Source: Pseudomonas sp. FeN3W (lineage in GTDB: Bacteria > Pseudomonadota > Gammaproteobacteria > Pseudomonadales > Pseudomonadaceae). From it: DNA of 64,000 nucleotides. Where the stretch lies: NCBI GenBank assembly GCA_030263805.2, contig CP136010.1, forward strand, positions 4,107,001 through 4,171,000. The letters are read 5' to 3'. Both the position numbers and the translations under genes were made by a program. The notes beneath the pieces were generated by a model. The model saw only the letters and a program-made list of their open reading frames with translations. It was not told the origin of the DNA and searched no databases. This document shows, piece by piece, positions 16,730 through 27,020 of this stretch. Every line of letters begins with the position of its first letter. The first letter of the stretch is position 1.

Positions 16730-17695
16730 TCAGGCCGACTGCTTCAGGCGCAACGGCACGATGCGGCCGGTGCTGTAGGCGCTCGGCAGCAGGGCGGCCG
16801 CGCGCTCGATGATGGTTTCAGGCGCGATGGGCAGCGCATCGGTGTCGAGGCTGATCAGACTGATGCCCGCCTTGATGGATACGAAACCCTCGCTGGTCTT
16901 CAGCGCCCTGAGGTTCAGGCCTTCATGCAGGCGCTTGAAGCTGCTTGGCGAGCACCCCTTGAGATCGTTGACCAGGGCCAGCAGGCCGAACTGGCTTTCA
17001 TTGATTCGGCAAACCACATCCAGAGGGCGGACGAGCTGCTGCAGACGCGCGCCGATGGCGCTGAGGATTTCCGCGTAGACCGCATCGCCATAGCGCTCGC
17101 GCAGCGCATCGGCGTCGGGCAGGCCGATCTGCAGGTAGTACAGCGCCGTGCCGCGGTTCTCCATCTGGCGCAGGCTGGCCGCCAGGCGCTGGTGCATGTA
17201 GCGGGCGTTGCCGAGATGGGTCTGCGGGTCCTGCAGGCTCTGCCCTTCGAGGCTCGCGACATTCTCTGCGAGTTGGTGATTCTCCTGCTTGAGCCGTTGC
17301 AGCGAGCCGCATAGACGGTCGGCGGCGAAGATGCGCGGCAACAGCTGCTCGTTCATCGCCGACTTGCTGATGAAATCGTCAACGCCGTGGTCGAACGCCT
17401 GCCCCAGGGCGTTCTCGCTGTCACGGCCGGTAAGCAGGATGATGTAGCTGTAGTGCCCGCTCTGGGCGTCGCGCTGGCGAATCTGGCCGGTCAGCTCGAG
17501 GCCGTCCATTTCCGGCATCAGCCAGTCCGCCAGCAGGACATGCGCGGGGCGTTGCGAATGCTGCACCAGTGCGTCGGCGGCGCTGCTGGCGAAGCGGATA
17601 TCCTGGTAGCCGGCCTTGCTCAGCGCGCGACCGATCATGACGCTGGAGAATTTGGCGTCATCGACGACGAGAATGCTCAGGAGAGGGTTGGGCAT
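16730..17695 (-). CDS. Response regulator with degenerate GGDEF output domain
   Basis: A 321-residue protein. Residues 1-125 are a receiver domain with the acidic pair D12/D13, phosphoacceptor D57 (LADWLMPEMDG), T89 and K111. Residues 145-321 are a GGDEF-type domain that keeps the DPQTHLGNARY entry motif, but the signature is NESQF at 232-236 instead of GGDEF, so cyclase activity is not expected. P. aeruginosa PA4396 has a similarly degenerate signature (from memory). Start at 17695 (MPNPLLSILVVDD). It heads a minus-strand run whose third gene is a histidine kinase, its likely partner. Confidence 0.88.
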   Translation of the reverse strand: MPNPLLSILVVDDAKFSSVMIGRALSKAGYQDIRFASSAADALVQHSQRPAHVLLADWLMPEMDGLELTGQIRQRDAQSGHYSYIILLTGRDSENALGQAFDHGVDDFISKSAMNEQLLPRIFAADRLCGSLQRLKQENHQLAENVASLEGQSLQDPQTHLGNARYMHQRLAASLRQMENRGTALYYLQIGLPDADALRERYGDAVYAEILSAIGARLQQLVRPLDVVCRINESQFGLLALVNDLKGCSPSSFKRLHEGLNLRALKTSEGFVSIKAGISLISLDTDALPIAPETIIERAAALLPSAYSTGRIVPLRLKQSA

Positions 17696-17852
17696 GGCAA
17701 GCTCAATCAATTGAAGGGGGACGTCCTGTCACTCCTTGCCGTAGGGCGGGCGCTGACACGTCGAATCGTTATAATGACCGCGCTTTCTTAACCGTCAAGA
17801 CATACGCGCTCGGCTCATGCGGCCGGTCGCGCTATACAGTGGAGGAATCCCC

Positions 17853-18332
17853 ATGCCCTCGTTCGACGTGGTGTCCGAACTGGACAAGCACGAAGTCACC
17901 AACGCGGTCGATAACGCGATCAAGGAACTGGATCGTCGTTATGATCTGCGCGGCAAAGGCAGCTTCGAGCATAAGGATCTGACCGTGCAGCTGACGGCGG
18001 ACGCCGAGTTCCAATTGGAGCAGATGCTCGAGATCCTCAAGTTGAGCCTGGTCAAACGCAAGATCGATATCCAGTGCCTGGAGATCAAGGACGCCTACGC
18101 TTCCGGCAAGAGCACCAAGCAGGAAGTGGTGCTGCGCGAGGGCATCGACAAGGAGCTGGCGAAGAAGATCGTCGCCTACATCAAGGATGCCAAGCTCAAG
18201 GTGCAGGCCGCCATCCAGGGTGAGCAGGTACGCGTCACCGGCAAGAAGCGCGACGACTTGCAGGAAGCCATCGCCCTGCTGCGTGGCCACGAATTCGGCA
18301 TGCCGCTGCAGTTCAACAACTTCCGCGACTGA
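17853..18332 (+). CDS. yajQ: YajQ family nucleotide-binding protein
   Basis: A 159-residue protein of the YajQ/DUF520 family (MPSFDVVSELDKHEV, IKELDRRYDLRGKGSFE, VTGKKRDDLQEAI, GMPLQFNNFRD). Members bind nucleotides, and a Xanthomonas homologue binds c-di-GMP. GGAGG lies 8 bases before the ATG at 17853, which fixes the start over an in-frame upstream ATG. A TATAAT hexamer at 17770-17775 may be its -10. Its position beside a degenerate GGDEF regulator (divergent) makes a c-di-GMP link worth noting, but that is inference. Confidence 0.93.
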   Translation: MPSFDVVSELDKHEVTNAVDNAIKELDRRYDLRGKGSFEHKDLTVQLTADAEFQLEQMLEILKLSLVKRKIDIQCLEIKDAYASGKSTKQEVVLREGIDKELAKKIVAYIKDAKLKVQAAIQGEQVRVTGKKRDDLQEAIALLRGHEFGMPLQFNNFRD

Positions 18333-18421
18333 TCCTCCCTCCGCGCCTCGGCGCGTGCATTCATCCCCTGCTTTCCATCGGTGCTCGCGCTGCGGGCACC
18401 GATCCTCACAAGGAGTAATCC

Positions 18422-19246
18422 ATGGACCTGAGCGTCGACTACCTGGTCGATCTTTCCGAATCCTGGCTGCCTGTGGTGCTGCAATACGGTGCCCAGGTGA
18501 CCCTGGCGATATTGACCCTGCTGTTCGGCTGGTGGTTGATCAACACCCTGACCGGCAAGGTCGCCAGCCTGCTGCAGCGTCGTCATGTGGATCCGACTCT
18601 GCATGGTTTCATCGGCAGCCTCGCCAGCATCGTGCTCAAGGTGCTGCTGCTGGTCAGCGTGGCCTCGATGATCGGCGTGGAGACCACCTCGTTCATCGCC
18701 GTGATCGGTGCCGCCGGCCTGGCCATCGGTCTGGCGTTGCAGGGCAGCCTGGCGAACTTCGCTGGCGGCGTGCTGATTCTGCTGTTCCGTCCGATTCGGG
18801 TCGGCGAGTGGATCGAAGCCCAGGGCGTAGCGGGCACAGTGCATTCCATCCAGATATTCCATACGGTGCTCAAGTCTGCCGACAACAAGACCATCGTGGT
18901 GCCCAACGGCAGTTTGTCCAACGGTCATATCACCAACTACTCCCGCGAACCGCGGCGTCGTGCCGATATCAACGTCGGCATCGATTACGGCGCGGACGTC
19001 AAGCTGGCGCGGCAGATACTGCTGGAAATCGCGCAGGACGAGCGCGTGTTGCGCGATCCCGAGCCGGTGGTATTCGTCACTGGACTGGGGGACAGCTCGG
19101 TCAATCTGTCGTTGCGAGTCTGGGTCGCGACCGGTGATTTCTGGCCGGTGACCTTCGGTTTCACCGAACTGGTGAAGGAGCGTTTCGACGAGGCGGGGAT
19201 CGGCATTCCGTTTCCGCAGCGCGTGGTGCACCTGGTTCAGAGCTGA
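18422..19246 (+). CDS. mscS: Small-conductance mechanosensitive channel (MscS family)
   Basis: A 274-residue inner-membrane channel close in length to E. coli MscS (286 aa). There are three membrane segments in residues 20-125; the pore helix TM3 region is GLAIGLALQGSLANFAGGVLIL, then the beta domain with FRPIRVGEWIEAQGVAGTVHSIQIFHT and VPNGSLSNGHITNYSREP. It opens under membrane tension to release solutes on hypo-osmotic shock. AAGGAG lies 7 bases before the ATG. A bidirectional terminator at 19265-19288 separates it from convergent ampG. Confidence 0.94.
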   Translation: MDLSVDYLVDLSESWLPVVLQYGAQVTLAILTLLFGWWLINTLTGKVASLLQRRHVDPTLHGFIGSLASIVLKVLLLVSVASMIGVETTSFIAVIGAAGLAIGLALQGSLANFAGGVLILLFRPIRVGEWIEAQGVAGTVHSIQIFHTVLKSADNKTIVVPNGSLSNGHITNYSREPRRRADINVGIDYGADVKLARQILLEIAQDERVLRDPEPVVFVTGLGDSSVNLSLRVWVATGDFWPVTFGFTELVKERFDEAGIGIPFPQRVVHLVQS

Positions 19247-19264
19247 GGTCTTGCCTGAACGAAG

Positions 19265-19288
19265 CGAAGCCGGCATTTGCCGGCTTCG
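19265..19288. terminator. Bidirectional terminator between mscS and ampG
   Basis: A perfect 10-bp stem (CGAAGCCGGC at 19265-19274 with GCCGGCTTCG at 19279-19288) with a 4-base loop lies in the 60-base gap between the two convergent genes. T-rich sequence follows on the plus strand. Confidence 0.85.
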
Positions 19289-19306
19289 TCGTTTCTGTTT
19301 TTCGCC

Positions 19307-21007
19307 TCAGGAATGTTCGGAGGCTGTTTCGTGCGGCGTGTCGTCCGGCTGCTGGCGGGTTCTGCGCCACTGCCAGACGATCAGAATCAGCGTCGGCACG
19401 CCGAGCAACGCGGTGACCAGGAAGAAGTCGCTGTAGCCGAGGTGTTCCACCATGACCCCGGAGTAGCCACCCAGCAGACGGGGCAGTAACAGCATGAGCG
19501 AACTCAGCAGGGCGTATTGGGTGGCCGAGAACTTCAGGTTGGTCAGGCTGGACAGGTAGGCGACGAAGGCGGTGGAGGCGAGGCCGCCGCTGAAGTTGTC
19601 GCAGGAGATGGTGACGATCAACATGTTCAGATTCGCGCCCATCTCGACCAGCAGCATGAACATCAGGTTGGTCGCTGCCGAGGCGACTCCGCCGATGAAC
19701 AGGATCGGCAGGATGCTGAAACGCACGATAAGCAAGCCGCCGAAGGCCGCGCCGAGCAGCGTCATCACCAGACCGAACAGCTTGCTGACGCTGGCGATCT
19801 CGTCCTTGGAAAAACCCTGATCGATGTAGAACACGTTGGCCATCACGCCCATCACCGTATCCGACATTCGGTAGGTGGCGATCAGCCCCAACAGCAGCAG
19901 CGCCTGCCAGCGGTAGCGCAGGATGAAGTCGGTGATCGGCGTCAGCACCGGCCCCATCAGGATGCGCCCAGGTGCCGACAGGCAGCCCCAGCAGATCAGC
20001 AGGTACATGGTGCCGCGCGGCCAGTAACCGCCCCAGTAGGACTGGAACATGCCGGTGGTCGACACCATGAGGATGATCAGCACGATCACCGATACCGCCT
20101 GGTGGGCGAAGTCGAAGCGCGCCGGTCGCTGGCGTTGCTTGGCTTGGCTGAAGATATGGCGCACCGGCACGAACAGCGCCCGGCCCATCGGCGAAATGCT
20201 GCCGAGGATGAATAGTGCATACAGCGTCGCTCGCGGCCAGGCCTGGGCGATCAGTGCGTTGATCATCGCCGGTATCGAGATCAGCAGCACCAGCAGCAGA
20301 CCGACTGCAGCGAGCTGGTGATTGAAGCTGTAGCGCGAGGGCTCGTTGGGCAGCGGCGGGGCGGCGTCCGGCTCGCGGATCACCAGGCTGGTGATCAACC
20401 CCGGAAGGATCAACAGGGCGAAGGCCAGATAGGTCGTGGTCCAGGCTGCCTGGTTGTAGTCGAGGCTGCTCGAGCCCAGCCACTCGGCGAGAAAGAGCGC
20501 GCCGGCGCTGGCGAGCAGCATGGCGATGCGATAGCCGGTCATGTAGCTGGCTGCAAGGGTCGCCTGCAGCTTGTCCTCGGCAATCTCCAGGCGATAGGCA
20601 TCGATGGCGATGTCCTGGGTGGCCGACGAAAACGCCACGACCACCGCCAGCGCGATGAGCATCGTGAGGTTGTATTGCGGGTTGCACAGGGCCATGCCAA
20701 CCAGGCCGATGGCGATCAGCGCCTGCGACAGCACCAGCCAGGAGCGTCTGCGCCCGAGCGCGCCGATCCAGGGCAGTCGCCACTGGTCGAGCATCGGCGA
20801 CCAGACCCATTTGAATGCATACGCCAGGCTGATCCAGCTGGCAAAGCCGATGGTTTCCCGCGAGACGCCCGCTTCGCGCAGCCAGACCGACAGCGTGGAG
20901 AACACCAGAACGGCGGGAAGACCCGCAGCGAAACCCAGCAACAGCAGGGCCAGCGTAGCGGGGCTGGCGTAGGCGGCTAGCGCATCGCGCCAGGTTTCAC
21001 GGGACAT
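19307..21007 (-). CDS. ampG: AmpG, muropeptide permease
   Basis: A 566-residue MFS transporter with about 14 predicted membrane helices that imports GlcNAc-anhydroMurNAc peptides for cell-wall recycling; its flux controls ampC beta-lactamase induction in pseudomonads. Typical segments are LLLGFAAGLPAVLVFSTLSVWLREAGVSRETIGFASW at the N-terminus and SATQDIAIDAYRLEI after TM4. The C-terminus is short and polar. It is slightly shorter than the P. aeruginosa protein (about 594 aa). The gene has its own terminator shared with mscS. Confidence 0.93.
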   Translation of the reverse strand: MSRETWRDALAAYASPATLALLLLGFAAGLPAVLVFSTLSVWLREAGVSRETIGFASWISLAYAFKWVWSPMLDQWRLPWIGALGRRRSWLVLSQALIAIGLVGMALCNPQYNLTMLIALAVVVAFSSATQDIAIDAYRLEIAEDKLQATLAASYMTGYRIAMLLASAGALFLAEWLGSSSLDYNQAAWTTTYLAFALLILPGLITSLVIREPDAAPPLPNEPSRYSFNHQLAAVGLLLVLLISIPAMINALIAQAWPRATLYALFILGSISPMGRALFVPVRHIFSQAKQRQRPARFDFAHQAVSVIVLIILMVSTTGMFQSYWGGYWPRGTMYLLICWGCLSAPGRILMGPVLTPITDFILRYRWQALLLLGLIATYRMSDTVMGVMANVFYIDQGFSKDEIASVSKLFGLVMTLLGAAFGGLLIVRFSILPILFIGGVASAATNLMFMLLVEMGANLNMLIVTISCDNFSGGLASTAFVAYLSSLTNLKFSATQYALLSSLMLLLPRLLGGYSGVMVEHLGYSDFFLVTALLGVPTLILIVWQWRRTRQQPDDTPHETASEHS

Positions 21008-21046
21008 ACATCGAGGATCTGTGCAGTTTTGGACGAAGCGCGCACT

Positions 21047-21406
21047 CTAACCGCTGTGCTCCGTCGAATGCCAGCCGTGCCGACGCATGTCCACCCGGTC
21101 GTTGATGATGGTCAGCCCTTCGGCCCGCAGGCGCATGCGCTGCTCGTGCCCGGCAGGGGTACCGGCCGGCAGGCTGAGCCGTCCGCCGGCGGCGATCACC
21201 CGGTGCCAGGGCAGGCTGGTGCCGTCGGGCAGCTGAGACATCAACCGGCCAACCCAGCGGGCCGCGCGACCGAGTCCGGCCATGGCGGCCAGTTCGCCGT
21301 AGCTCACCACCTTACAAGGCGGTATCTGCGACATCACCAGATAAACAGCGGCACGCCGTGCATCGGCGTCGGCAGCGGGTGGCAGCAGTGGTGGAAGGTC
21401 GGCCAT
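21047..21406 (-). CDS. Alkyltransferase-like protein (MGMT family without catalytic Cys)
   Basis: A 119-residue MGMT-fold protein. The helix-turn-helix and Arg finger are VVSYGELAAMAGLGRAARWVGRLM, and the active-site motif that is PCHRV in O6-alkylguanine transferases reads PWHRVI here. The Cys-to-Trp change is the mark of Atl1-type alkyltransferase-like proteins, which flip and flag O6-alkylguanine for nucleotide excision repair instead of repairing it. No N-terminal domain is present. It lies 39 bases upstream of ampG on the same strand. Confidence 0.88.
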   Translation of the reverse strand: MADLPPLLPPAADADARRAAVYLVMSQIPPCKVVSYGELAAMAGLGRAARWVGRLMSQLPDGTSLPWHRVIAAGGRLSLPAGTPAGHEQRMRLRAEGLTIINDRVDMRRHGWHSTEHSG

Positions 21407-21542
21407 GACAGGTGCTCCGGTGCAGGCAGGCGTACTGCGCGCCGAACTAGCGCTCCATTCGGCGGTCTTTGCTTGCTGTAGTTAAACGCATAGGGATAAT
21501 GCCAGCCTTTCAACCGCCTTCGACCAGATTTTCAGCACATAT

Positions 21543-22547
21543 ATGTTCTCCAGAACCCTGCTTTGCGTGACCCTTTCCGCCATTGCCCTGCCTTCGTTCG
21601 CCGACACCGTGTGGTTGAAGAATGGTGATCGTCTGACCGGCAAGATCAGTGTGCTCGACGGCGGCAAGCTGCTCATCGAAACCGAATACGGCGGCTCGAT
21701 TCCGCTGAAGTGGAGCAAGATCGCCACGCTGGAAAGCGACCAGAAGCTGCTGATCAAGCAGAACGACGTGACCGGCGAGGTCGCCCAGTCGCTGCAGGCA
21801 GCCGACGAGGGCAAGGTCGTCATCACAAATGGTGCCGCGCCACGCACGGTGGAGTTGGCGAGTATCACGCAGATCATCCATCCCAAACCGTTGATCCAGG
21901 ATTTCACTTGGAGCGGCAACGTCGATGTTGCGATGGATTACAAGCGCGCCGAGAACGATACCGATGACTATGACGTCTCGTTCGATACCAAGGCGCGGCA
22001 CGGGCTCTGGCGCCACAACGGCACCGGTAACTACAACCGTGAGTATCGTGACGGTGTGACGGTCACCGACAACTGGGATGCCGAGTACGCGCTGGACCGC
22101 TTCCTCGATCAGCACTGGTTCTGGCAGGGGCGGTTGAGCTACAAGCGCGACCAGATCGAGGACGTGCGCCGTCAGCGCACCATCGGTACCGGTCCCGGTT
22201 ACCAGTTCTGGGACAACGAGCTGGGCGCCTTCTCCCTGGCAGGGCTGATCAACCGTAGCGACTACGAGTTTGCCGACGGCGAAAAGGAGAACTTCTACCT
22301 GGCGGTGATGAAGTGGGACTACAACCGCTACCTGGTGGGCAAGACCTTCGAGCTGTTCAGTACCGGCGAACTCGGCAAGCCGCTGGAGAACGTGGCCGAT
22401 TACGCGCTCGATGCCGAGGTCGGCCTGCGTTACAAGGTGACCGACTGGGCTTCGCTGAACATGAAGGCAGAGAAGGACATCATCAGCGGTGCCGACAACG
22501 ATCTCGACTTGACCCGCTACAGCATCGGTTTCGGCGTGGGCTGGTAA
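21543..22547 (+). CDS. DUF481 (YdiY-like) outer-membrane-associated protein
   Basis: A 334-residue secreted protein. Residues 1-20 are a signal peptide (LLCVTLSAIALPSFA, cleavage after SFA). Residues 21-110 contain a small beta domain (WLKNGDRLTGKISVLDGGKLLIETEYG), and the rest is DUF481, a repeated amphipathic beta pattern (WSGNVDVAMDYKRAENDTDDYDV, NTDWN-like turns, and a terminal DLTRYSIGFGVGW ending in an aromatic) that suggests a beta-barrel. Function unknown; relatives respond to acid or salt stress in some bacteria. Followed by a strong bidirectional terminator. Confidence 0.82.
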   Translation: MFSRTLLCVTLSAIALPSFADTVWLKNGDRLTGKISVLDGGKLLIETEYGGSIPLKWSKIATLESDQKLLIKQNDVTGEVAQSLQAADEGKVVITNGAAPRTVELASITQIIHPKPLIQDFTWSGNVDVAMDYKRAENDTDDYDVSFDTKARHGLWRHNGTGNYNREYRDGVTVTDNWDAEYALDRFLDQHWFWQGRLSYKRDQIEDVRRQRTIGTGPGYQFWDNELGAFSLAGLINRSDYEFADGEKENFYLAVMKWDYNRYLVGKTFELFSTGELGKPLENVADYALDAEVGLRYKVTDWASLNMKAEKDIISGADNDLDLTRYSIGFGVGW

Positions 22548-22573
22548 GCCTTATCGATCCGGTGTGCATATAT

Positions 22574-22603
22574 AAGAAAGGCAGCCATCTGGCTGCCTTT
22601 CTT
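22574..22603. terminator. Bidirectional terminator between DUF481 gene and SDR gene
   Basis: A perfect 13-bp stem (22574-22586 with 22591-22603; core AAAGGCAGCC/GGCTGCCTTT) with a 4-base ATCT loop sits between the convergent genes. T or A tracts flank both sides. Confidence 0.93.
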
Positions 22604-22623
22604 CTTTGGCCCTGACGCCCCGA

Positions 22624-23382
22624 TCAGAGACGCAGCCCGCCGTCCAGTTCGAGGATGCGGCCGGTGTAATAGTCGTTCTCGAAGATGTACGCCACCGAGT
22701 GGGCGATCTCCGCCGGCTTGCCCATGCGCTTGAGCGGAATGCCGGACGTCATTTTCTCCAGGGCTTCGGGCTTCATGCTGGCGACCATCTCGGTCTCGAT
22801 GAAGCCGGGCGCCACGCCTGCCACGCGAATGCCGTAGCGCGCCAGCTCCTTGGCCCAGACCACGGTGGCCGAGGCCACGCCGGCCTTGGCCGCGGAGTAG
22901 TTGGTCTGGCCCATGTTGCCAGCGCGGGAGATGGACGAGATGTTGATGATCGCGCCTTCGCTCTTCAGCTCGACCATCTTTGCGGCGACTTCGCGAGTGC
23001 AGAGGAATACGCCGGTCAGGTTGACGTCGATCACGGCCTGCCACTGCGCGAGACTCATCTTGCTGATCTCGCCGTCCTTGACCTTGAGCAGCAGGCCGTC
23101 GCGCAGGATGCCGGCATTGTTCACCAGGCCATGCAGGCCGCCAAAGTCTTCGGCCACGCGCGTGACCATGTCGCTGACCTGCTCTTCGTTGGCGACATTG
23201 CACAAGTAGGCGCGTGCCTCGCCGCCGCCGGCCTTGCAGGCGGCGACGGCCTCGTCCAGACGCTCCTGGTTGAGGTCCACCAGCGCCAGTCGCGCGCCCT
23301 TGCTCGCCAGGTACTCGGCCATGGCCCGGCCGAGGCCCTGGCCGCCGCCAGTGACGATGATGACTTTGTCTTGAAGCTGCAT
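22624..23382 (-). CDS. Short-chain dehydrogenase/reductase, FabG-like
   Basis: A 252-residue classical SDR. The coenzyme motif TGGGQGLGRAMA is near residue 13, NNAG near residue 89, the catalytic Ser is in ISSISRAG, and the YSAAK Tyr/Lys pair is near residue 157. NADP preference is uncertain because the second strand ends in LVDLNQERL, where the Asp favours NAD. FabG-like, but isolated from a fatty-acid cluster, so the substrate is unknown. Start at 23382 (MQLQDKVIIVTGG). It is divergent from hugZ with 100 bases between. Confidence 0.88.
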   Translation of the reverse strand: MQLQDKVIIVTGGGQGLGRAMAEYLASKGARLALVDLNQERLDEAVAACKAGGGEARAYLCNVANEEQVSDMVTRVAEDFGGLHGLVNNAGILRDGLLLKVKDGEISKMSLAQWQAVIDVNLTGVFLCTREVAAKMVELKSEGAIINISSISRAGNMGQTNYSAAKAGVASATVVWAKELARYGIRVAGVAPGFIETEMVASMKPEALEKMTSGIPLKRMGKPAEIAHSVAYIFENDYYTGRILELDGGLRL

Positions 23383-23482
23383 GCCTAACTCCATGTGGTC
23401 GTTCTGCTGCGGGAACGACGCCCGCCGGGGAAACCGTTATGCTGAGCGCCCATCGATCCGGACCCGTCTCGAGGAGCCTCAG

Positions 23483-24190
23483 GTGAGCGCCGAAGCCAGC
23501 AAGCATGCCCGACAACTCCTGCTCAAGGAATACCGCGGCGTGCTCGCCACCCATTCCCAGGCCATGCCCGGCTTTCCGTTCGGCTCGGTAGTGCCTTACT
23601 GCCTGGACGCCAATGGCTGGCCGTTGATCCTGATCAGCCGCATCGCCCAGCACACGCGCAATCTGAAGGCCGATGGGCGGTGCTCGCTGCTGGTCGGCGA
23701 ACGCGCCGCCGAGGATGTGCAGGCGGCCGGCCGACTCACGCTGCTTGCCGAAGCCCGTCAGCTCGCCGAGCCCGCTGCAATCGAGTCGGCGGCACAGCGC
23801 TACTACCGCTACTTTCCCGAGTCGCGCGACTACCATCGTGTGCATGACTTCGATTTCTGGGTGCTGGAGCCGGTGCGCTGGCGCTACATCGGCGGCTTTG
23901 GCGCGATCCACTGGCTGGACCGCGTGGCGCTGGCCAATCCCTTCGCGGTCGAGAGCGGCGAGGTGGAGCAGAGCATGGTCGAGCACATGAATGATGACCA
24001 CGCCGCTGCCATCGCCCGCTATGTCGAACAGGCCGGGCTGCCGCAGAGCGCGCCAGCGCAAATGGTTGGGATCGATAGCGAGGGCTTCCATCTGCGTATC
24101 GGCCAGGCACTGCATTGGCTGGCGCTTCCGGAGCCATGCGAAACGCCAATGGCGGTGCGCCAGGCGCTGGTTGCCATGGCGCGAGGTTGA
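23483..24190 (+). CDS. HugZ-family haem-oxygenase-like/FMN-binding split-barrel protein
   Basis: A 235-residue protein with an N-terminal split-barrel domain (GVLATHSQAMPGFPFGSVVPY; ISRIAQHTRNLKADGRCSLLVGE) and a C-terminal DUF2470-like domain (MVEHMNDDHAAAIARYVEQAGL). This matches the HugZ family; H. pylori HugZ degrades haem, but many relatives are flavin-binding proteins of unknown role. The start is a GTG at 23483 with GAGGAG 6 bases upstream; the frame stays open further upstream without similarity. The gene is followed by fxsA on the same strand. Confidence 0.85.
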   Translation: MSAEASKHARQLLLKEYRGVLATHSQAMPGFPFGSVVPYCLDANGWPLILISRIAQHTRNLKADGRCSLLVGERAAEDVQAAGRLTLLAEARQLAEPAAIESAAQRYYRYFPESRDYHRVHDFDFWVLEPVRWRYIGGFGAIHWLDRVALANPFAVESGEVEQSMVEHMNDDHAAAIARYVEQAGLPQSAPAQMVGIDSEGFHLRIGQALHWLALPEPCETPMAVRQALVAMARG

Positions 24191-24321
24191 GGGGATTCAG
24201 TTTCGCTTCAGCCGTGTCGCGCATAATCCGGTTACAGGCCGATTGTCACCCGGGTTGAATTAGACCCCTTCTGCCGCCATCTACAGAGGACTGGAAGCTG
24301 ATCTTCCGTCAAGGACCATCG

Positions 24322-24780
24322 ATGCGAATCTTCTTTGTACTGTTTCTGTTGTTTCCGCTGGCCGAGCTGTATGTGCTGATCAAGGTCGGCGGCTCCATTG
24401 GCGCGCTGGCGACCATCCTGCTGCTGGTGCTCAGTGGCATCGCCGGCATTCTGCTGCTGCGCCTGGCGGGTTTCGCCACCGCCTGGCGCGCGCGTGAGCG
24501 TCTGGCACGCGGTGAACTGCCTGAGCGCGAGATGCTGCAGGGGCTGATGATGGCGATCGGCGGCGGCTTGCTGTTTCTGCCCGGCTTCATCAGCGACGTG
24601 CTGGCGTTGATCGTGCTTTTCCCGCCGACTCGCAACTTCCTGTTCCGTCAGATCAACCGGCGGATCGAAGCGCAGGTGCGCCGCCAGCGCGCCTTTGCCG
24701 ACGATCTGCAGGCACGCTCCAACCCGCAACGGCCGAACGTGATCGAAGGCGAGTGGGAGCGCAATGACCGCGACCGCTAA
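24322..24780 (+). CDS. fxsA: FxsA family membrane protein
   Basis: A 152-residue protein of the FxsA family: FFVLFLLFPLAELYVLIKVGGSIGALATILLLVLSG gives two membrane helices in residues 3-45, the conserved GLMMAIGGGLLFLPGFISDVLALIVLFPPTR gives two more near residues 78-105, and a basic tail follows. E. coli FxsA counteracts F-plasmid exclusion of phage T7 when overproduced; the native role is unknown. It precedes groES in the same orientation, as in many gammaproteobacteria, but a terminator (24798-24821) and a heat-shock promoter lie between. Confidence 0.92.
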   Translation: MRIFFVLFLLFPLAELYVLIKVGGSIGALATILLLVLSGIAGILLLRLAGFATAWRARERLARGELPEREMLQGLMMAIGGGLLFLPGFISDVLALIVLFPPTRNFLFRQINRRIEAQVRRQRAFADDLQARSNPQRPNVIEGEWERNDRDR

Positions 24781-24797
24781 GCTGCTCAGCCGACAAT

Positions 24798-24821
24798 CCG
24801 GCATGCCATCAGGCATGCCGG
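24798..24821 (+). terminator. Terminator of fxsA
   Basis: A perfect 10-bp stem (CCGGCATGCC at 24798-24807 with GGCATGCCGG at 24812-24821), ATCA loop and a short T run 18 bases after the fxsA stop separate fxsA from groES. Confidence 0.85.
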
Positions 24822-24856
24822 TTTCGTTTGTGGCCATGAAAATTTCATCTGCGCCC

Positions 24857-24884
24857 CTTGAAATGCACTTGAACGCCCGCATGT
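24857..24884 (+). promoter_or_regulatory. Sigma-32 heat-shock promoter of groESL
   Basis: CTTGAAA at 24857-24863 and CCCGCATGT at 24876-24884 match the RpoH elements CTTGAAA and CCCCATNT with 13 bases between CTTGAA and the CCCG element. The promoter is about 140 bases upstream of the groES ATG, with the expected leader. Inference from consensus. Confidence 0.85.
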
Positions 24885-25027
24885 AGCGGACACCGCAAGG
24901 TCGCTGTCGTGTTCGACAGTCCGTCTTCTGCGGCTCGCATTGCGGGCCGCAACCGGCACCGCCGGATTTGCCCAACCCGCCGATGAAGGTCATCGGCATG
25001 GAACAACTCTACTAGGAGAGATCGACA

Positions 25028-25321
25028 ATGAAGCTTCGTCCTCTGCATGACCGCGTCGTGATTCGTCGCAGCGAAGAAGAAACCAAGACCGCAGGCGGCA
25101 TCGTCCTGCCGGGCTCCGCTGCCGAGAAGCCGAACCGTGGCGAAGTCGTTGCTGTGGGTACCGGCCGCGTGCTGGACAACGGCGAAGTACGCGCCCTGGC
25201 CGTGAAGGTCGGTGACAAGGTGGTGTTCGGCCCTTACTCGGGCAGCAACACCGTCAAGGTCGACGGCGAAGATCTGCTGGTGATGAGCGAGAACGAAATT
25301 CTCGCCGTCGTCGAAGCCTGA
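25028..25321 (+). CDS. groES: GroES co-chaperonin
   Basis: A 97-residue GroES that forms the seven-fold lid of the GroEL folding chamber. It contains the start MKLRPLHDRVVIRR, the mobile loop EEETKTAGGIVLPGSAAEKPNRG that docks to GroEL, and the end DLLVMSENEILAVVEA. AGGAG lies 10 bases before the ATG. It is followed by groEL after 48 bases and is under the sigma-32-type promoter at 24857-24884. Confidence 0.98.
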   Translation: MKLRPLHDRVVIRRSEEETKTAGGIVLPGSAAEKPNRGEVVAVGTGRVLDNGEVRALAVKVGDKVVFGPYSGSNTVKVDGEDLLVMSENEILAVVEA

Positions 25322-25369
25322 TCACCCGCGAATCTCCGTAAATAATTCACGAATTGAGGATCAATCAAC

Positions 25370-27019
<1,650 letters not shown>

Positions 27020-27020
27020 T

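Noticed and set aside
22517..24115. Open frame of 532 codons over the SDR and hugZ genes
   Set aside because: Runs opposite hugZ and out of frame with the SDR gene on the same strand; composition is Arg/Gly-rich with no domain.
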